A stretch of DNA of 64,000 nucleotides from Asterella californica (GCA_036924285.1 JAYKYS010000012.1:4092001-4156000); one strand, 5' to 3'. Counted from the first letter of the stretch, positions 46,106-58,887 are shown. The notes: generated by a model from the letters alone, not told the origin. Made by a program: numbers and translations.

Positions 46106-46600
46106 GAGAGAACTTTGACAACTGTAACGCTCGGGTATGACGTCCCGCACACCTTAGAATTATCGAAGTTTTTACCAAAATTATTCAGAGCCTTGTGCTT
46201 TAGAATACGTGGGAAATGATAATTGTTTCTTCAAATCATCTTACGAGAAATTAAGTACTTAAGTATGAAATATATATCTACTCAAAATATAGAATTTATT
46301 ATATATTTAGAACTCGCATGAAATGTGATGCCTTAATTAGTGTGTGAAAATAGTGTTCGTAAAAATATGAAATAAACTCATTTTCTTCAGTTTGTGCGAA
46401 TTAGCTTGTCACTACTACAAACTATGCGTCAGAGTCTCGGATTAATCTGTCAAAACGTAAAAGAGCTAGAGGGTTCGACCGAAGTCGTTGAGTCACGTTT
46501 GGTAGCCGCTTCGCTGTAGTTGGTTGTAGCAGAAGGTCGGTTCTTAACCAGACTACCACCCTTGTACGTCTCGCAGAGTATATCATGACCTCCACGACCT
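46106..46600. mobile_element. Right half of the TIR element, second copy
   Basis: 46102-46138 matches 25275-25311, and 46152-46595 matches about 25459-25905 nearly identically, including the inverted-repeat arm. About 145 bases present at 25312-25458 are absent here. It joins the MULE core directly at SLTRTERTL, suggesting the MULE and this TIR element are related or recombined. Confidence 0.7.
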
Positions 46601-47352
46601 CCACCTGATAAGCTACGGGGCAGAAGTAGGTATGTACAAGCATCTTCATCAGATCATCTGTCATGCTGACTCGGAAGTTGTGCGCAGGCTTGTTCCAATT
46701 TAATGACCGATCTAGGCGCCGAAAGTACAGGTAGATCTAGAGTTAGCACGTACCTAATCTTCCACGATGGAGAAAAGAAGATGAATTGGTTTGAAAACTT
46801 GCGACTATGGTGTAGTTTCAAAAGTCCTAGATCCGAGGTTAGTTCAGATTTGGAAGCCTGAGTGGTATCACTTATCTTAGTCCTCGCAGTCCTCGAGAGG
46901 GAACTTGATCTCATGTTCTTGTGATAATGAAGGTCCGCCAGAGACATGTGAGGGATCTAGCAGAGAGACTCCTGGAGGAGGGATCAAGTCACAATTCAGT
47001 TTCATTCGACACTCTTCACGTACACTTTCGTTACAATTAGGGGTAGTTCATTTGCAGCTAGAGAGCGTTACTGGTGTAGATGTGTCATAGAATACATATT
47101 ACGACTTCGCTCCGTGGTACCCTCAGTTCACTCGATGCACTGAATAATTTGGACCTTTCTGTGATTGACCATGGACTTGAGAGAGTCCAGAGAGAAATAC
47201 GATTGTGAGTATATGTGTAGGAGAGCTCGTCCTGACAAGGGATATCAATTCATACGACGTATTCATTCATATTCATTCATTGTTTATGTCGACGTACTTT
47301 ACGTCGACACAAACAAAAAGATCGTTCAGGAGAACTGACCTCCGAGATTGCA
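46601..47352. other. Spacer before the CACTA gene
   Basis: No recognised gene. A TCATACGACGTATTCATTC..TTCATTCATTG stretch and a GTCGACGTACTTTACGTCGAC palindrome-like sequence occur around 47250-47310. Confidence 0.4.
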
Positions 47353-50300
47353 GTGGAAAGAGAGAGAGTCAAAAGTCATGCAGAGAACGTTATCATAAGG
47401 GATGGTTCAAGACCATCAGAAGTTCAAGCAAGACTTCAATCCTACCACTCAACATTATGGAGGTATTCTCAAATGAGGTCTGTGATGAGAAGTTTTGATC
47501 GAAACTTTTTTGAGAGCCAACAAGATGAAGTTTCAAATCCAGTGAGCTTAGACGTGAGCTTGGACGAGATCTTGCATCCCATAAGTTTTCCCATGGTTAG
47601 GTCTGTTTCGGAAGCTGTGTGCTTGTCTGTGTACACCCCTACTCTCGATGAAGCCATCTATAGGGAGACATGGAAACTTCAGTATACGTCGGACAAATGT
47701 AAGATTGCTATTGAGGTACAGGATGAGATCTTCAAAACATTGTTTGGGAAATGTAGTACACCTATACTTCCAAAACATCCTCCAGACTATCAGCATATGA
47801 AGCTCGGTTCTCTACTTAGATATGCTGGTGATGAATAGAAGGGAGGAGAGATGGGATTAAAATCATTGTCCAGCTTTGATTCTGTCATGAATACTTACAG
47901 AGCAGCAGGTATGCCCCAACCAGTTTGGTGGAGATTATGCTGGGGACAGAATGATGGTATACATGATTCTATTTCTTATGGACCTAGTGAACAAGAAAGA
48001 TATAGAGCACATGCTCAAAGATGCATGTGTTTGACGAAACCCAGATCCGAGTTGAAACGAGATTGTGAATCTTGCGGTGAGAGGTGTGAACGCATGGATT
48101 GTACTGTCTTGAGAAGAAACATGTTACTGTTTGATTACATTCCAGTTGCTGGGATATTCAAGAAGCTTTGTCAATCAGGAACCTTTTGCCATGAAATGCT
48201 GAGAATGTGACGAGCAAAAAGTCATTGGTTTAGCTCATCCGCATCCACGGTACATGTTGAATATCTCCCACATTTCTCCGTAAAGGAATGGTGGGATGGG
48301 ACAAAAGCAAAACAAGTTTCTTGGTTTTGGATTCTTCCCATGAGTTTGAAGTCTCAGTGCTTTGTCGTACATGTTGGGAGGTATATGCAACTATATACCC
48401 TAGATGCGAAGAAGTAGATAATCCAAGAAATTTTGATGTTGAAACTGAGATGTACAGTTTTCTCTGTAAAAACTGTGGGACTCGAATCTGCACGAAACGA
48501 AAGACAACAAAAGTATGTACACTTTCATCCTACTATTCTGTTATGTAAATGATGTCATATGCGTTTGTTTTTGTTGTTGATAGAATCGACTTGATGTTTT
48601 GAACGTAACATATGTGTTTGTTGTTTTGCAGGGAGACCCACGTAATATAGCTCTCTTGGCTTACTGGGACGGTTATCAGTCTGCCACAACGACATACAGA
48701 AGCACATGGACAGTGATACTGAAAATACTGAATGCGGGTAGTCGTTGTATCTTACCCGAAATGCCGATCTTGTTCATACCAGTTACTAGAGATGATGCAA
48801 GAGCGAAGGCAGATTCTTTGGACATTTTCTGAGAACCAATCATTCAAAATCTCCAGAAGTTTTTCGTTGATGGAATTGAGATTGAGTATGCATATCCTAC
48901 TAGCTTGATTGATGCTGCTGGAGACCTTTCTAAGAGATTCGTGTTACGAGGGATGTTGGTGTTGTTTGCTGGGGATCACCCGGCACAATGTAAGTTTGGA
49001 GGATTTACAAATGGTGGAAAGTCGGGTTGTAGACGATGCTGGGTGCCAAGCCAGTGGAGAGTTACGCCTGGAACAGGAGTGGGAGGAGTGTTTGAATATG
49101 GAGGTAACAGAAAGCTGATGCGTTATCCACCGCCGAAGAAAAGCATTGTAGAGTTATCTGGCGCAGTCTCTGAATTAGCTCTGTGTGAAAGTTCTACCCA
49201 CAAGAAAGCAGTATCTGTATGCTCAGGCATTGTAGGAAAATCATCTGCTTGGAGATTATTCAAATTGTATAAATTTGATCTTTCTTTAGATCTGATTTAC
49301 GATCCAATGCATGTGCTTGCATTGGGTTTATTCAAAAAGTTTGTTGAAGCTCTGAAGAAAGAGATAGAGACATCTCCAGAACGAAAAGAAGTCTTTTTAG
49401 TAGCACTGGTTGAAGTCACTCGCAAAAAACCACGAGGTTTATCTGGTCGATGGTCTAAAGATCCATTCTCTCGACTAGGATACTTCAAGGTTGAGGAGTA
49501 CACACGGTTTGTTATCTTCTGTGTCCCTCATATCTTACATATGTTGGGCTACGGTACGGATCACGGACTTGGTGCCCTTGGAGTGCTAGTAACAGAGATG
49601 GGTCGTATGTTTTATCTTCAGTCTCAATCAGAAATCTGTTGGACAGAGTCATGCTGGCCAGAAGTAAGATGTTGTTTGCATCATGGAGAATACGAGTAGA
49701 AGAATTTCTTGGTGTGAATGGATCTATACTAGAGCATGTGGCAGGTAAGATTACAAGTTGTTTTACTTCTCACTATGTGCACCTTCATGGTCTCGTCTTG
49801 ATCTGTCTCTTTGACTAGTAATACTATGCTTTATGTTGCTCTGATCATGTACTTTCTGTTAGATCGGATCATGACTTTGCTCGTATTTTGCATTAGTTGT
49901 GATTTTTTGGGTGAACTAATGTTCTGTGCTTTTCAGGAAATGGAGAAATGATAGACGATATTCATCGTCATGGACCATCTTACGTATACTGGTGCTACAG
50001 TTTTGAGAGGATGGTATCGGGATACAATAATGTCAGCACGAATCGATAGAACATGGAAGCTACTTAAATAGCTCATCACGCACGGGTGTTTTTCAGTGCC
50101 TGTTGTGCACAGATATGGACAGACGACAATGGTTTGTTGTCATATCAGAGGATACAACAAAAGATACATCAGTATCTTCATGGTGTTGGCGGTTTGTCAC
50201 AGACTTCAACAGTGTGTCAAGAGTCACATATGAAGCACATTGTACTAGTGCCAACGCAAGATCTAGCACAATCTATTTGGAACGCTGTTTCAGTTGAAGC

Positions 50301-51294
50301 ATTTACTAGTTCTTGTGTGCATGTACTTAGGAAAGGAATAGCTGTAGGGTCTAAGATACCGAAGCGAGGTGAACTCAACCACAGAGGACTGAGAGATTAT
50401 TTGATGAAGTTTTGGAGTTCTAAGTTTATACTCTCAGATATAGAGAATATTATCTTAAGTGAGAATGTTATAGCTCTGAAGTCTGTCATGATGAGAGGGG
50501 TGATCTTTCGCCCAGGTGATTATGTTGTTGTACTAGAAGACAACAACAAAGAAATCGCCTTTTATTGGAACTGGAAAGCAAGAATCGTGCGTTTCTTTTA
50601 TCACAAATGTCAAGATATGACTGAGATCTTCTTTGAGTGCAGATGGCTTTTCAACATCACAACATGCACCGCCAGGCCTGCTGTCGAGACGGAAGAGCCA
50701 AAGATTGATGAAATTTCAGGCATGCAGCTCTTGGATGCCAAGGAGAAGAGTTTTGAAGCAGATAACTATAGACCAATCTCTCAACTCGGGTACAAGTTCA
50801 TTCCATTACAGAGACAGCGGCCAAATGAAGTATTGGCTCTGGAGATGGAAGACCACCGACCTCGTGACTTCATGTATAAAGTTGGATGTGTGACCCATCC
50901 TCCACCATACCCTGAAGTAGCAGATGTAATGTTAGCACAACATTTAGAAAGATGTTCTATCAGTGCCTTAGAATTATGTGTTGTAAGAAGTGTAGATATT
51001 CAGTTGGATACTATGCAGAATACAATCTCGACGGATGGAGATGAAAATTTGAATGCAGATTTGAATCTTATACAGGAGGACTCCTGTAACAATGATGCAG
51101 TTATTCGTCGATCATTATTAGGTGGAAGAACCGTCTCTGTTATCTGGTTGAGGAAAACAAATTTGGGTGAATGGGTATTAAAATCATCTGGCTGTTGTCG
51201 TGAGCTTAATTTTCATCATTTACGACAACTTTGTACACAATTCAAACCGATACGGTACAGCTCAAACCATCCTGTAAAATGGACTGAAGCTTAG
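47353..51294 (+). pseudogene. CACTA (En/Spm) TNP2-type transposase, decayed
   Basis: Blocks appear in TNP2 order. 47851-48210: RDCESCGERCERMDCT zinc pattern and LLFDYIPVAGIFKKL. 48220-48512: EWWDG and LCRTCWEVY. A 119-base intron (48513-48631, phase 0) is followed by NIALLAYWDGYQSATTTYRS and IDAAGDLSKRFVLRG with AGDHPAQCKFGGF..SGCRRC, the catalytic domain, then LIYDPMHVLALGLFKKF. After a frame change near 49620 comes a DUF4218-like part (RHGPSYVYWCYSFERM, across an intron 49744-49936). 50086-51294 is the long C-terminal frame (RGVIFRPGDYVVVLED, FFECRWLF). Lesions: stops at 47836, 48208, 48830 and about 50047, and frame changes near 48325 and 49620. It would cut and paste CACTA elements; this copy cannot. 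Element ends were not found. Confidence 0.75.
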
Positions 51295-51921
51295 TAAAGT
51301 GTCTCATGATTTTATTATCGTTACTTTGGCGTTTACTATTCTGTTCTACTTCAGTCTTCACTGTTATTCGAATCAAGCCATTCCAGATCTCATGGGTTTT
51401 TTCATATCAAGTTCTCCATACGTGCGGATAGAATATAAAACACCACGATCAGTAAATGCTATCTAACGAAGTGAAAATTGAAAAAAATTTGAATTTAAAG
51501 ATTAAAAGTTTTTACGTGGTTCCATCTCGGGGTTATCAAAGTAACTCTTGGACGGATTACGTAAGATTCTTGAATGTTAATTGAGACAAGAAAATCATCT
51601 ACTTATTTATGAAGGTAAAACATTCCCTACAAAGCATTTTATGTTTATTTGAAAACCTATATTGGTATATAACCTATACCTATAAAACTTATATATTTCT
51701 ATGATGTAGGAAAATTACGAAATCATAAAACCTACATCTCTGAAACTGTGAAATAATTTTCCTTAACATAGGAAATTAAAATTATTTTTCCCTAGATAAA
51801 ATATTAAACCTACCATATTTTCCTTGATGACCAGTTTCCCTACATAAGTGTATTTCATATAGTGAAAACATTAAATTTTCCTACATATTGCAAGAGATAA
51901 ACTTCCTAGTGGTATGTATAG
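51295..51921. other. AT-rich spacer before duplication copy 2
   Basis: No gene. TTCCATCTCGGGG (51522) resembles the sequence just inside the duplication start (TTCCATCTCGGGGAGTGG at 51956), a possible small homology at the junction. Confidence 0.4.
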
Positions 51922-54103
51922 CATAAGCAATTGGTCCACACTTCACTCCTTTGGTTCCATCTCGGGGAGTGGTTTAGGACTAAAATGTCACTATCGTAGT
52001 TTTTGCTTTCATAGGGTAAAAGAGGAAAGAACCATGAAATCTAGATTACTTTACGAGGAGATCTAACAGTTGAATCACGTTTCTAATGGTAATATTTAGA
52101 AAAGAATTAGATATAATAAGATATAAACTTAAAAATCTGATAATATTTATCCACCAATCTTGGTTTATCAAAATGTCTTGTCTAAGCCAATGTGGAGGAT
52201 GATATATCGTACATAAAACCATTCGAACTACCAACTGAGCTCGTGCAAGAGACTCATCGTGTGGCCATTTCACAAATCCTTTTTCTTCTCTCATCTCATA
52301 TTTACTGTAGTTAATGGAACGGAATTAAAAGGATGATTTTTCTTGCACCTGACTCCCCAGGTCGTTTGGAGTGATTTTAAGTCAAGGATACTCTCTGTTG
52401 CTCTTGATGTGACCAGCTTCGTTCACCTAGAGAAAAATTTCGTAGTATGTAGTACAGTATCGTATCCTCCTCAAATAACCATAAATATAGTACAGTTGGG
52501 GAGAGCATATATATACATAATTTTCAGCTAGTAACAAATTTACTTTTAGCTGTATTTAGATTTGGGATCAAACCTTTCTCTGCTAAACGTCCAATGATAA
52601 ATTAAATCCTGCATTCTTAACATCGAGATGAAGCGTTGAACATGCACTGTCCCATGGGATAATGTAATGAAAGAGAGTTTAACAATGAAAATTAGAAAAT
52701 CAAGAAAGCCAGGTTTTAAATTAGATCTGAAAGCCAAATGTATTGATGGGGTCTTCTTACTATGTAACTATTGTGTCTGCTCATGATCCGGCTAACATTA
52801 CACTAATTGCCTTCGATTCCATTCGTCAGGAAATTTGCTCCGCATTTGTACATTTCCTTTTCCTTATGTGTACAAATGTGGAGCTAATTTAATTTCTTCA
52901 TGTACACGATTTAAAAGGCCCAAATCATGCCCAAGAGTGAAATTATTTAGACACTTTAGAAGCAAACAGTAATGTTACAGTAGCGAAAACTTCCTTCAAC
53001 TGTACAACACAGTTGAAGGAACACGGGAAGGAAACTGCAGTTGTAGTTGCACAAGAACATAGCGTCGTACCCGTAAAGTTTGCTTTCAAACTTGTATCTA
53101 AATTGACTCCATTATAGTTCTTATCAGTCTTTTTCCCTTGAAAATTCCGCAGCATGAATGCGAACTTCCAGCGTATTTCCTAACATCATGCCATAAATGT
53201 GACATCGACGAGCTACCTCCCAGACTGTTCTTATCCGAAACTCATACTTCACCGTCCGTCTTCCCCAGCTCACGAATATGACGTTTCTTGGTCGTAAAAT
53301 TTGAACCTGCTCTGAGACGTACAAGCGTGAAGGACCGGTAGCGATTTTCTTCTCTAACTATAACCTACGGCTCAGAAACGGCTATGAACATAAGCTCATC
53401 GAGTTCGGCCCAGCTTCCGCAGAGATTGTAAGCGCGGCGCGATAAGGATGTGGAGTTGGTGTGACAACAATCAGTAAAGCGTGCATAGGCGGAAAGCGGC
53501 GGAATAAGCAAGACGAAACTTTGAAGTGTTAACTTTATGGGATATGATCGCTCGGATAAAGTTTAATTCTGGTACAGGTCAGGTCACTACCATACACTTC
53601 TTTAGAATATAGTTAACGGTGAGTTATATGTAGCTCTATAGATGTTAGACGGAGTTCAGAGCAACAGGCGGAAGCTCAAGGGTCGGTTGAGAATGGCGCG
53701 GATTGCTGTTGGCGATTGTGACGTCTTGGGATTTAAAGGAGTGATCGCCCATCGAAGACCAATCTTTTCCCTGTGCTCCACCACATCTGTACTTGCTTGT
53801 ACAAGTGCTTTCTCGTAGTGTGGCTCTTTTCGGATTGATTGGGACTGACACTGGGACAATGGGATGTCGTCACTGAAACAATCGAATGCTGCTATCGCCA
53901 ACTAGCTTGAAGATCTGCATATCCGAACAGATAGTACTTCAGGAAAGTTCACCTTCAGCCTTTCGTGGAGTCCTCAGTCTTGATTGTTCGCAGCAATATC
54001 AAGCCGTCTATAACAGTTACAATACATTGCCTTACAACGAGTCTCAGAACCTCAGCGCTTCTCCGCCTACTTCAGCAATCTACCGTATTGTTGGTTTGTG
54101 AAA
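51922..54103 (+). promoter_or_regulatory. 5' flank of SWEET copy 2
   Basis: Counterpart of 27513-29703, including the TIR-element end at 53268-53440. No coding sequence is supported and no core promoter was pinned down. Confidence 0.35.
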
Positions 54104-57100
54104 ATGGCTTCGATGGCACAATTCATCGTGGGGATAGTCGGGAACATCACGTCTATATGTTTGTTCTTCTCTCCATCGTAAGTAAACGGGTATTCGGATT
54201 CGGATTGTCAATCATTTTTTAGATCTAGAAACCGTCACGAACATTAGGTGTATCTTGCCTTGCTAAGCTAGGAACCCCAGAGTTTCTTCCGGTAGCTATT
54301 CAATAGTTTGGCCACAAGCTCTTTGCGCGAATTATATATCACTTCAATATTTGCTGCATTTCTGCATGCATGGACTCGCTGAAATGCTCTGGACAGTAAG
54401 AGAGCATTCCGAATGTCAGTGAAGGTGGTAACCATGTGCAACTACGTTTTTAGTCGATACGATTCACTGAACTTGTTTAACGTGTTTCTGCTATGGCCTC
54501 CGCAGACCCACGTTTGTCAAGATATGCAAGATGAAATCAACAGAAGAATATTCTGCAGTTCCTTACATCGCTACGTTGTTAAATTGTTTACTTTGGTTAT
54601 TCTACGGATCTCCGTTTGTAAAGATGGGCGTGCTGGTTATAACCATCAATGCCGCGGGTGCATTTATCGAGATCGTTTATCTTTGCATATACCTAGCTTA
54701 TGCAAAGGACAGACGACAATTGGTAAGATGGTTCTTGTAGCATGGATGATTCGCAGCTTTCCTCTCATGATCATATTGCCAGCGCTATTTCATGCTGCAC
54801 ATGGCATTATAACGTACTCACAGAAGGGTATTGACAGAAGGGTATTGAGTTATCGAGTTTCTTTGTTTTGACTTTGCAGAGGAATGCTCTGGTGATGCTA
54901 GTGGGTGTCATTGTGTTCTTCGTGGTGGTGGTTCTCGTGAACATGCTCAGCTTCCATCAACATCACAGAAGAGAGGTTATCGTAGGTGTTCTCTGCGTGA
55001 TAGTTGGCACTTCGATGTACGTCTCTCCATTGACAGTGATGGTAAGAATATTCTCGCAACTCCATGGCTTCTGCAATATGTTCACTTTGCTTCTGCTCAT
55101 GTAAATCATCGCATATATAGTCCATTGGTGTTAGAATACCGTACACAGTGTGAATACTCCTCTTAGCAGTAAGCAGTTCAGGCTGTCTTTATGCCGTGAC
55201 TTAGAGTTTTACCTTAAGCCTATTCTACTAGCAGTCCATTTCCAATATGGTATCAGAGCTTTGCATTGTTGATGCACTAGCACAATAGCATAGGCACTAG
55301 GTAGGCCTTCGGCCCTTAGGTGAGAGCAGTTGAAGGACGCTTCAGCTGCTGCGAGAAGGACGCTTCACGCACTCATATTCTGTACTTTCGTTAACAGAAT
55401 TTCACCGTTTCAGCGATCAATCTGATACAGAATGTCTGCCCCTTTGACACCAAAGATTGGGCCAAGTTCGACGGCACATACTTCACGCTGTGGAAGCACA
55501 AGACAACTTTGCGGCTCAGGGCCCATGGTGTTCTTGATATCGTGGAAGGGAATGTGCAGAGACCACGTGCCACGACACCCGGAGGTACTGCGGTACCCAT
55601 CCCTCCCTCTGCTACCGGACCCGGTAGCATCGCAGATTGAGATCAGCGTGACGTTAACGCGCTCGCAGCGATCAACGAATGTTGCGAGAACAGTGTGGCA
55701 GGACATCTAATGTCCTGCACCACGTCGAACGATGCATGGTCCACCTTGACCAGACACTTTGCAGGTCAAGACATGGTGACCAAGATGCACTTGAGAGAGA
55801 AATTGCGGGTTTTAAAGATGAAACCCAACGAGACTGTTACCCAACATGTCAACAACTTCAAGTCTCTCATCCAGCAGATGACTTCAGTTGGATTGATAAT
55901 TGCCAACGAGGAGCAAGTCCTCGCGTTGATGGGCAGCATGCCCAACAACTACCATCTATTCTTGCAGGCGATGAGAACGAACCCAAATCTCTCGCTACAG
56001 GACCTCATCACCTTCCTCATTCAGGAAGAAACGATCGGGCGCAAGCTATCGATGGAACCATCCACTACCTTGTTTGCAGGTCGCCGGCAAGGAGGTCGTA
56101 ATGGCAACAACCGGCGCAACAATGGTGGCAACCGACAAGGCGGTAACCAGCCATCGAAGAGACCGTCAGATCCTAACGAGAAATGTTTCCAGTGCAACAA
56201 GCCCGGGCACCGCATCGCTGAGTGCCCAGACAAGCCCAGCAGCAGTAACGAAAACTCGACTGCTGGTAACTCGATCCCCCTCTGCTGATCTCCCACTCAC
56301 TCAAGCATCTCCTGAGACCGACGTCCATTTTTATCATACTGTGCCCGCCCCTTCAGCCGGCCCAGCTCATGTCCCGTCCGTCTCTCCCGGTTTCCCTTCA
56401 GTGGGAGTTCCTCTGCCATCTCCTGCCAATCCAGCTCCAATCCCATCCATTGGCCTTGGATCTGGAGGAGGAGTCCCTAGCAATCATGGCTCTGGCGGAG
56501 GAGTCACCAGCAAAACACAGTCCAATGGGAGCAGTCGCCTTCCACGTTTTCACTCCTCAAGCAATCACTCTCCCCCTGCAGAGAACTTGAGCCCGCGCCA
56601 TCCTTACCTTCGGCGCACATCACCACGCTCACCACGAGTTTCCAGCTCCACCCACGGCGAGTCCTCTCTTCCTCCATTGGATTTCCCAGCACCTCCTCCA
56701 TTGAGACGATCAGCTCGACATTCAATTCCTCCACAACGGAACCCAGATGAAGGCTACGACCCTTCATCGCTGATCCTGAAGTCTCGAAAGAACACCAAGC
56801 GTGCATTGATGATAACTCTCAAACCAGTGCTAATGGAACCTGTTTCTTACACAGAAGCAGTATCTTCTCCTGATGCCGATCAGTGGAGAAGAGTAATAGA
56901 GGAGGAGCTAGATTCCCACGAATCTAACGGCACCTGGAAGCTCACCGACTTGCCACAAGGACGCCGACTGATAACATGTAAGTGGACCTTTAAGTTAAAA
57001 CTTAATACCGATGGGTCCATTGCTCGTTATAAGGCGAGACTAGTGGCTCGTGGTTTCACCTAGATCTACGGGTTGGACTACACAGAAACTTTTTTCCCTG

Positions 57101-58887
57101 TAGTCCGCATTCAGTCAATACGGCTCATCCTTGCCATCTCAGCGCAGTATAATCTACATGTACATCAAATGGATGTTAAAACTGCATTCTGAATTGAACA
57201 CTTAACGAGGAAATATACATGAGTGTTTCGGAAGGCGTGACTACAGCAAGGCGCAGTCAAGTATGCAGATTGCTCAAGACTCTCTACGGTCTTAAGCAAT
57301 CATCAAGAGAATGGTACTTGATCATCGACAACTTCTTGCTTTCTCTTGGATTTGCTAAGTCCGGTGCAGATGGAAACGTTTACTACTTGCACCAGAAACA
57401 ACACTTCGTCATCCTTGCTCTCTACGTGGATGACATTGTGATTGCCAGCAGCAGTGAGACTCTACTGTCTCATGTAAAAGGAAAATTGAGCTCACGGTTC
57501 AGCATGACTGACATCGGTCCAGTCCATCATTGCCTTAACATTGAGATTAATCGAGACCCGTCCTCTGGCACTATTAGACTTAGTCAAAGTTTGTATTTGA
57601 CACAGAAACTATTTCAGTTTGGCTTACAGGACTGCAAATCTGTAAGCACCCCTCTAGTTACAGGTGAGAAACTTTCTTCGGACGACTCCCCTGTCACTGA
57701 GGATGAAAAGAAGCTATGTAATAGTTATCCTTACCAGAGTGCAGCCGGCTCTATTAATTGGGCTGCAGTATGCACTCGTCTTGATTTGTCTTATCCCATT
57801 AGTGTACTCTCCCAGTTCATGAGTAGTCCTGGACCTATGCACATTGCCGCTATGAAGCGGGTTTTCCGTTACATCAAGGGAACCTTAAATTTGTACCTTG
57901 ACTATGCTCACTCACCCCAGCCCTACTCTCTATTCGGTTACACCGATGCTGACTGGGGAGGACATGCGGAGACAAGACGATCCACATCAGGACACTGCTT
58001 CATCTACTCTGGAGGAGCCATCAGCTGGTCCTCCAAGAGACAGAAATCAGTAGCCTTGTCAAGTACAGAGGCAGAATATGTAGCTCTTAGCACGAGCTGC
58101 TCAGAGACAATCTGATTACGTCAGTTCCTGACCGACATTGGATTGCATGACAAGGAGCCGACCATTACATATTGTGACAACCAAAGTGCTATGGCCCTTG
58201 TCGACACCAGCAAGTTCCACGACCGTACGAAGCACATCGACATCCGATATCACTTCATCAAAGATCACGTCGCTGGAAAAGTTATAGAAGTTAGATATTG
58301 TCCTACTGAGGACATGGTTGCAGATATTCTGACGAAGAGCTTACCAGCTCCCAAGTTGGATTATCTACTACCGAAGCTAGGAATGTTTTCTAGCTAAGTA
58401 AAGATCCATTCCTATGGATTGCTGCGTTTGCAGAAAACCGTTATGCAGACAAAGTCAACGGAGTTTATGCCTCTACCTTTGTCCGTGTTTAATCTGCTGA
58501 ATGGTATCATTTGGACTGCTTACGCTTTGATCGGGCGAGATTTGTTCATTACGGTACGTATGTCTGACATGAACAAGTTTATACTTTCAGAATAGGAAAA
58601 AAAGGTTCTTCCCACGAGTAGTGGTTCAAACTTCCATGCAATACTGGAGCAGTGTCACCTTAAATCTTACTTGTTAGGAATATATCATACTGATTCACGT
58701 TCACTGTTGGCTCAGTTTACTGCAAAATTAATTCTCAATACAATGTCATGTGCAGATACCGAACGCTCTTGGTGTGTTTTTTTCTCTTTGTCAGCTCACA
58801 CTTTACGCATGCTACTGTGGAAACTCCAAAGGACGCCTTGCAGACAAAAGTACTGAATTTGAAGGACCGATGCAAGTATATCAATGA
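54104..58887 (+). CDS. SWEET sugar transporter, copy 2, five exons
   Basis: Exons 54104-54177, 54506-54722, 54880-55041, 58434-58553 and 58756-58887 join in frame (705 bases, 234 residues), all with GT..AG introns. Two MtN3 repeats make the 7-TM SWEET fold, a uniporter moving mono- or disaccharides across plasma or vacuole membrane. Predicted TM segments (residues): 6-25, 42-59, 65-90, 99-120, 129-148, 162-183, 192-212. Visible key residues are the proline tetrad P24, P44, P147 and P164, plus N73, W178 and N194, equivalent to sugar-site residues of Arabidopsis SWEET1. [14 protein letters not shown] is a family hallmark. Intron 3 contains a 3.3 kb copia element in the same orientation, so correct splicing is in question. 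Compared with copy 1, a one-base loss near 58869 replaces the C-tail with ..PMQVYQ. The substrate and the exact SWEET clade cannot be told. Confidence 0.85.
55129..55244 (+). repeat. Copia 5' LTR
   Basis: A short LTR of 116 bases, TGTTAGAATACC..CCATTTCCA, followed after three bases by the primer site. Confidence 0.75.
55248..55259 (+). promoter_or_regulatory. Primer binding site (initiator tRNA-Met)
   Basis: TGGTATCAGAGC is complementary to the 3' end of plant initiator methionine tRNA and is the usual copia primer site. Confidence 0.9.
55432..56288 (+). pseudogene. Copia gag
   Basis: The reading frame holds [20 protein letters not shown], then [38 protein letters not shown] and [16 protein letters not shown], a typical UBN2-type copia gag. 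A basic Gly/Arg/Asn tract follows, then the knuckle [14 protein letters not shown] (56184-56225). An in-frame TGA lies at 55638, and the only ATG nearby (55432) is in another frame, one base off, so gag is not translatable as it stands. It would form virus-like particles in the cytoplasm. It ends at 56286 with no protease after it. Confidence 0.85.
56289..58397 (+). pseudogene. Copia reverse transcriptase and RNase H
   Basis: The Pro/Ser-rich linker (56300-56830) normally found after integrase is directly attached to gag. The RT begins around [20 protein letters not shown] and [20 protein letters not shown]. Stops occur at 57061 (TAG) and about 57190 (TGA), where a one-base loss also shifts frame. 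From 57219 the frame reads [15 protein letters not shown], the catalytic LYVDD (57420-57434), then RNase H with [28 protein letters not shown] and [19 protein letters not shown] lies at 58113. It ends [10 protein letters not shown] with a stop codon whose last two bases coincide with host sequence. It cannot make active enzyme. Confidence 0.9.

Larger units (their letters stand above)
55129..58395 (+). mobile_element. Ty1/copia retrotransposon, internally deleted, no 3' LTR
   Basis: It lies in SWEET intron 3. The left junction is TCCATTGG|TGTTAGAATACC; on the right, host sequence AAGTAAAGATCC begins within the polyprotein stop codon. Copy 1 has CCATTGGCAAGTAAAG uninterrupted. So there is a 5' LTR but no 3' LTR, no polypurine tract and no target duplication. 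Gag is followed directly by the variable linker and then reverse transcriptase and RNase H; protease and integrase are absent. Total length is 3.27 kb against roughly 5 kb for the family. Confidence 0.9.
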
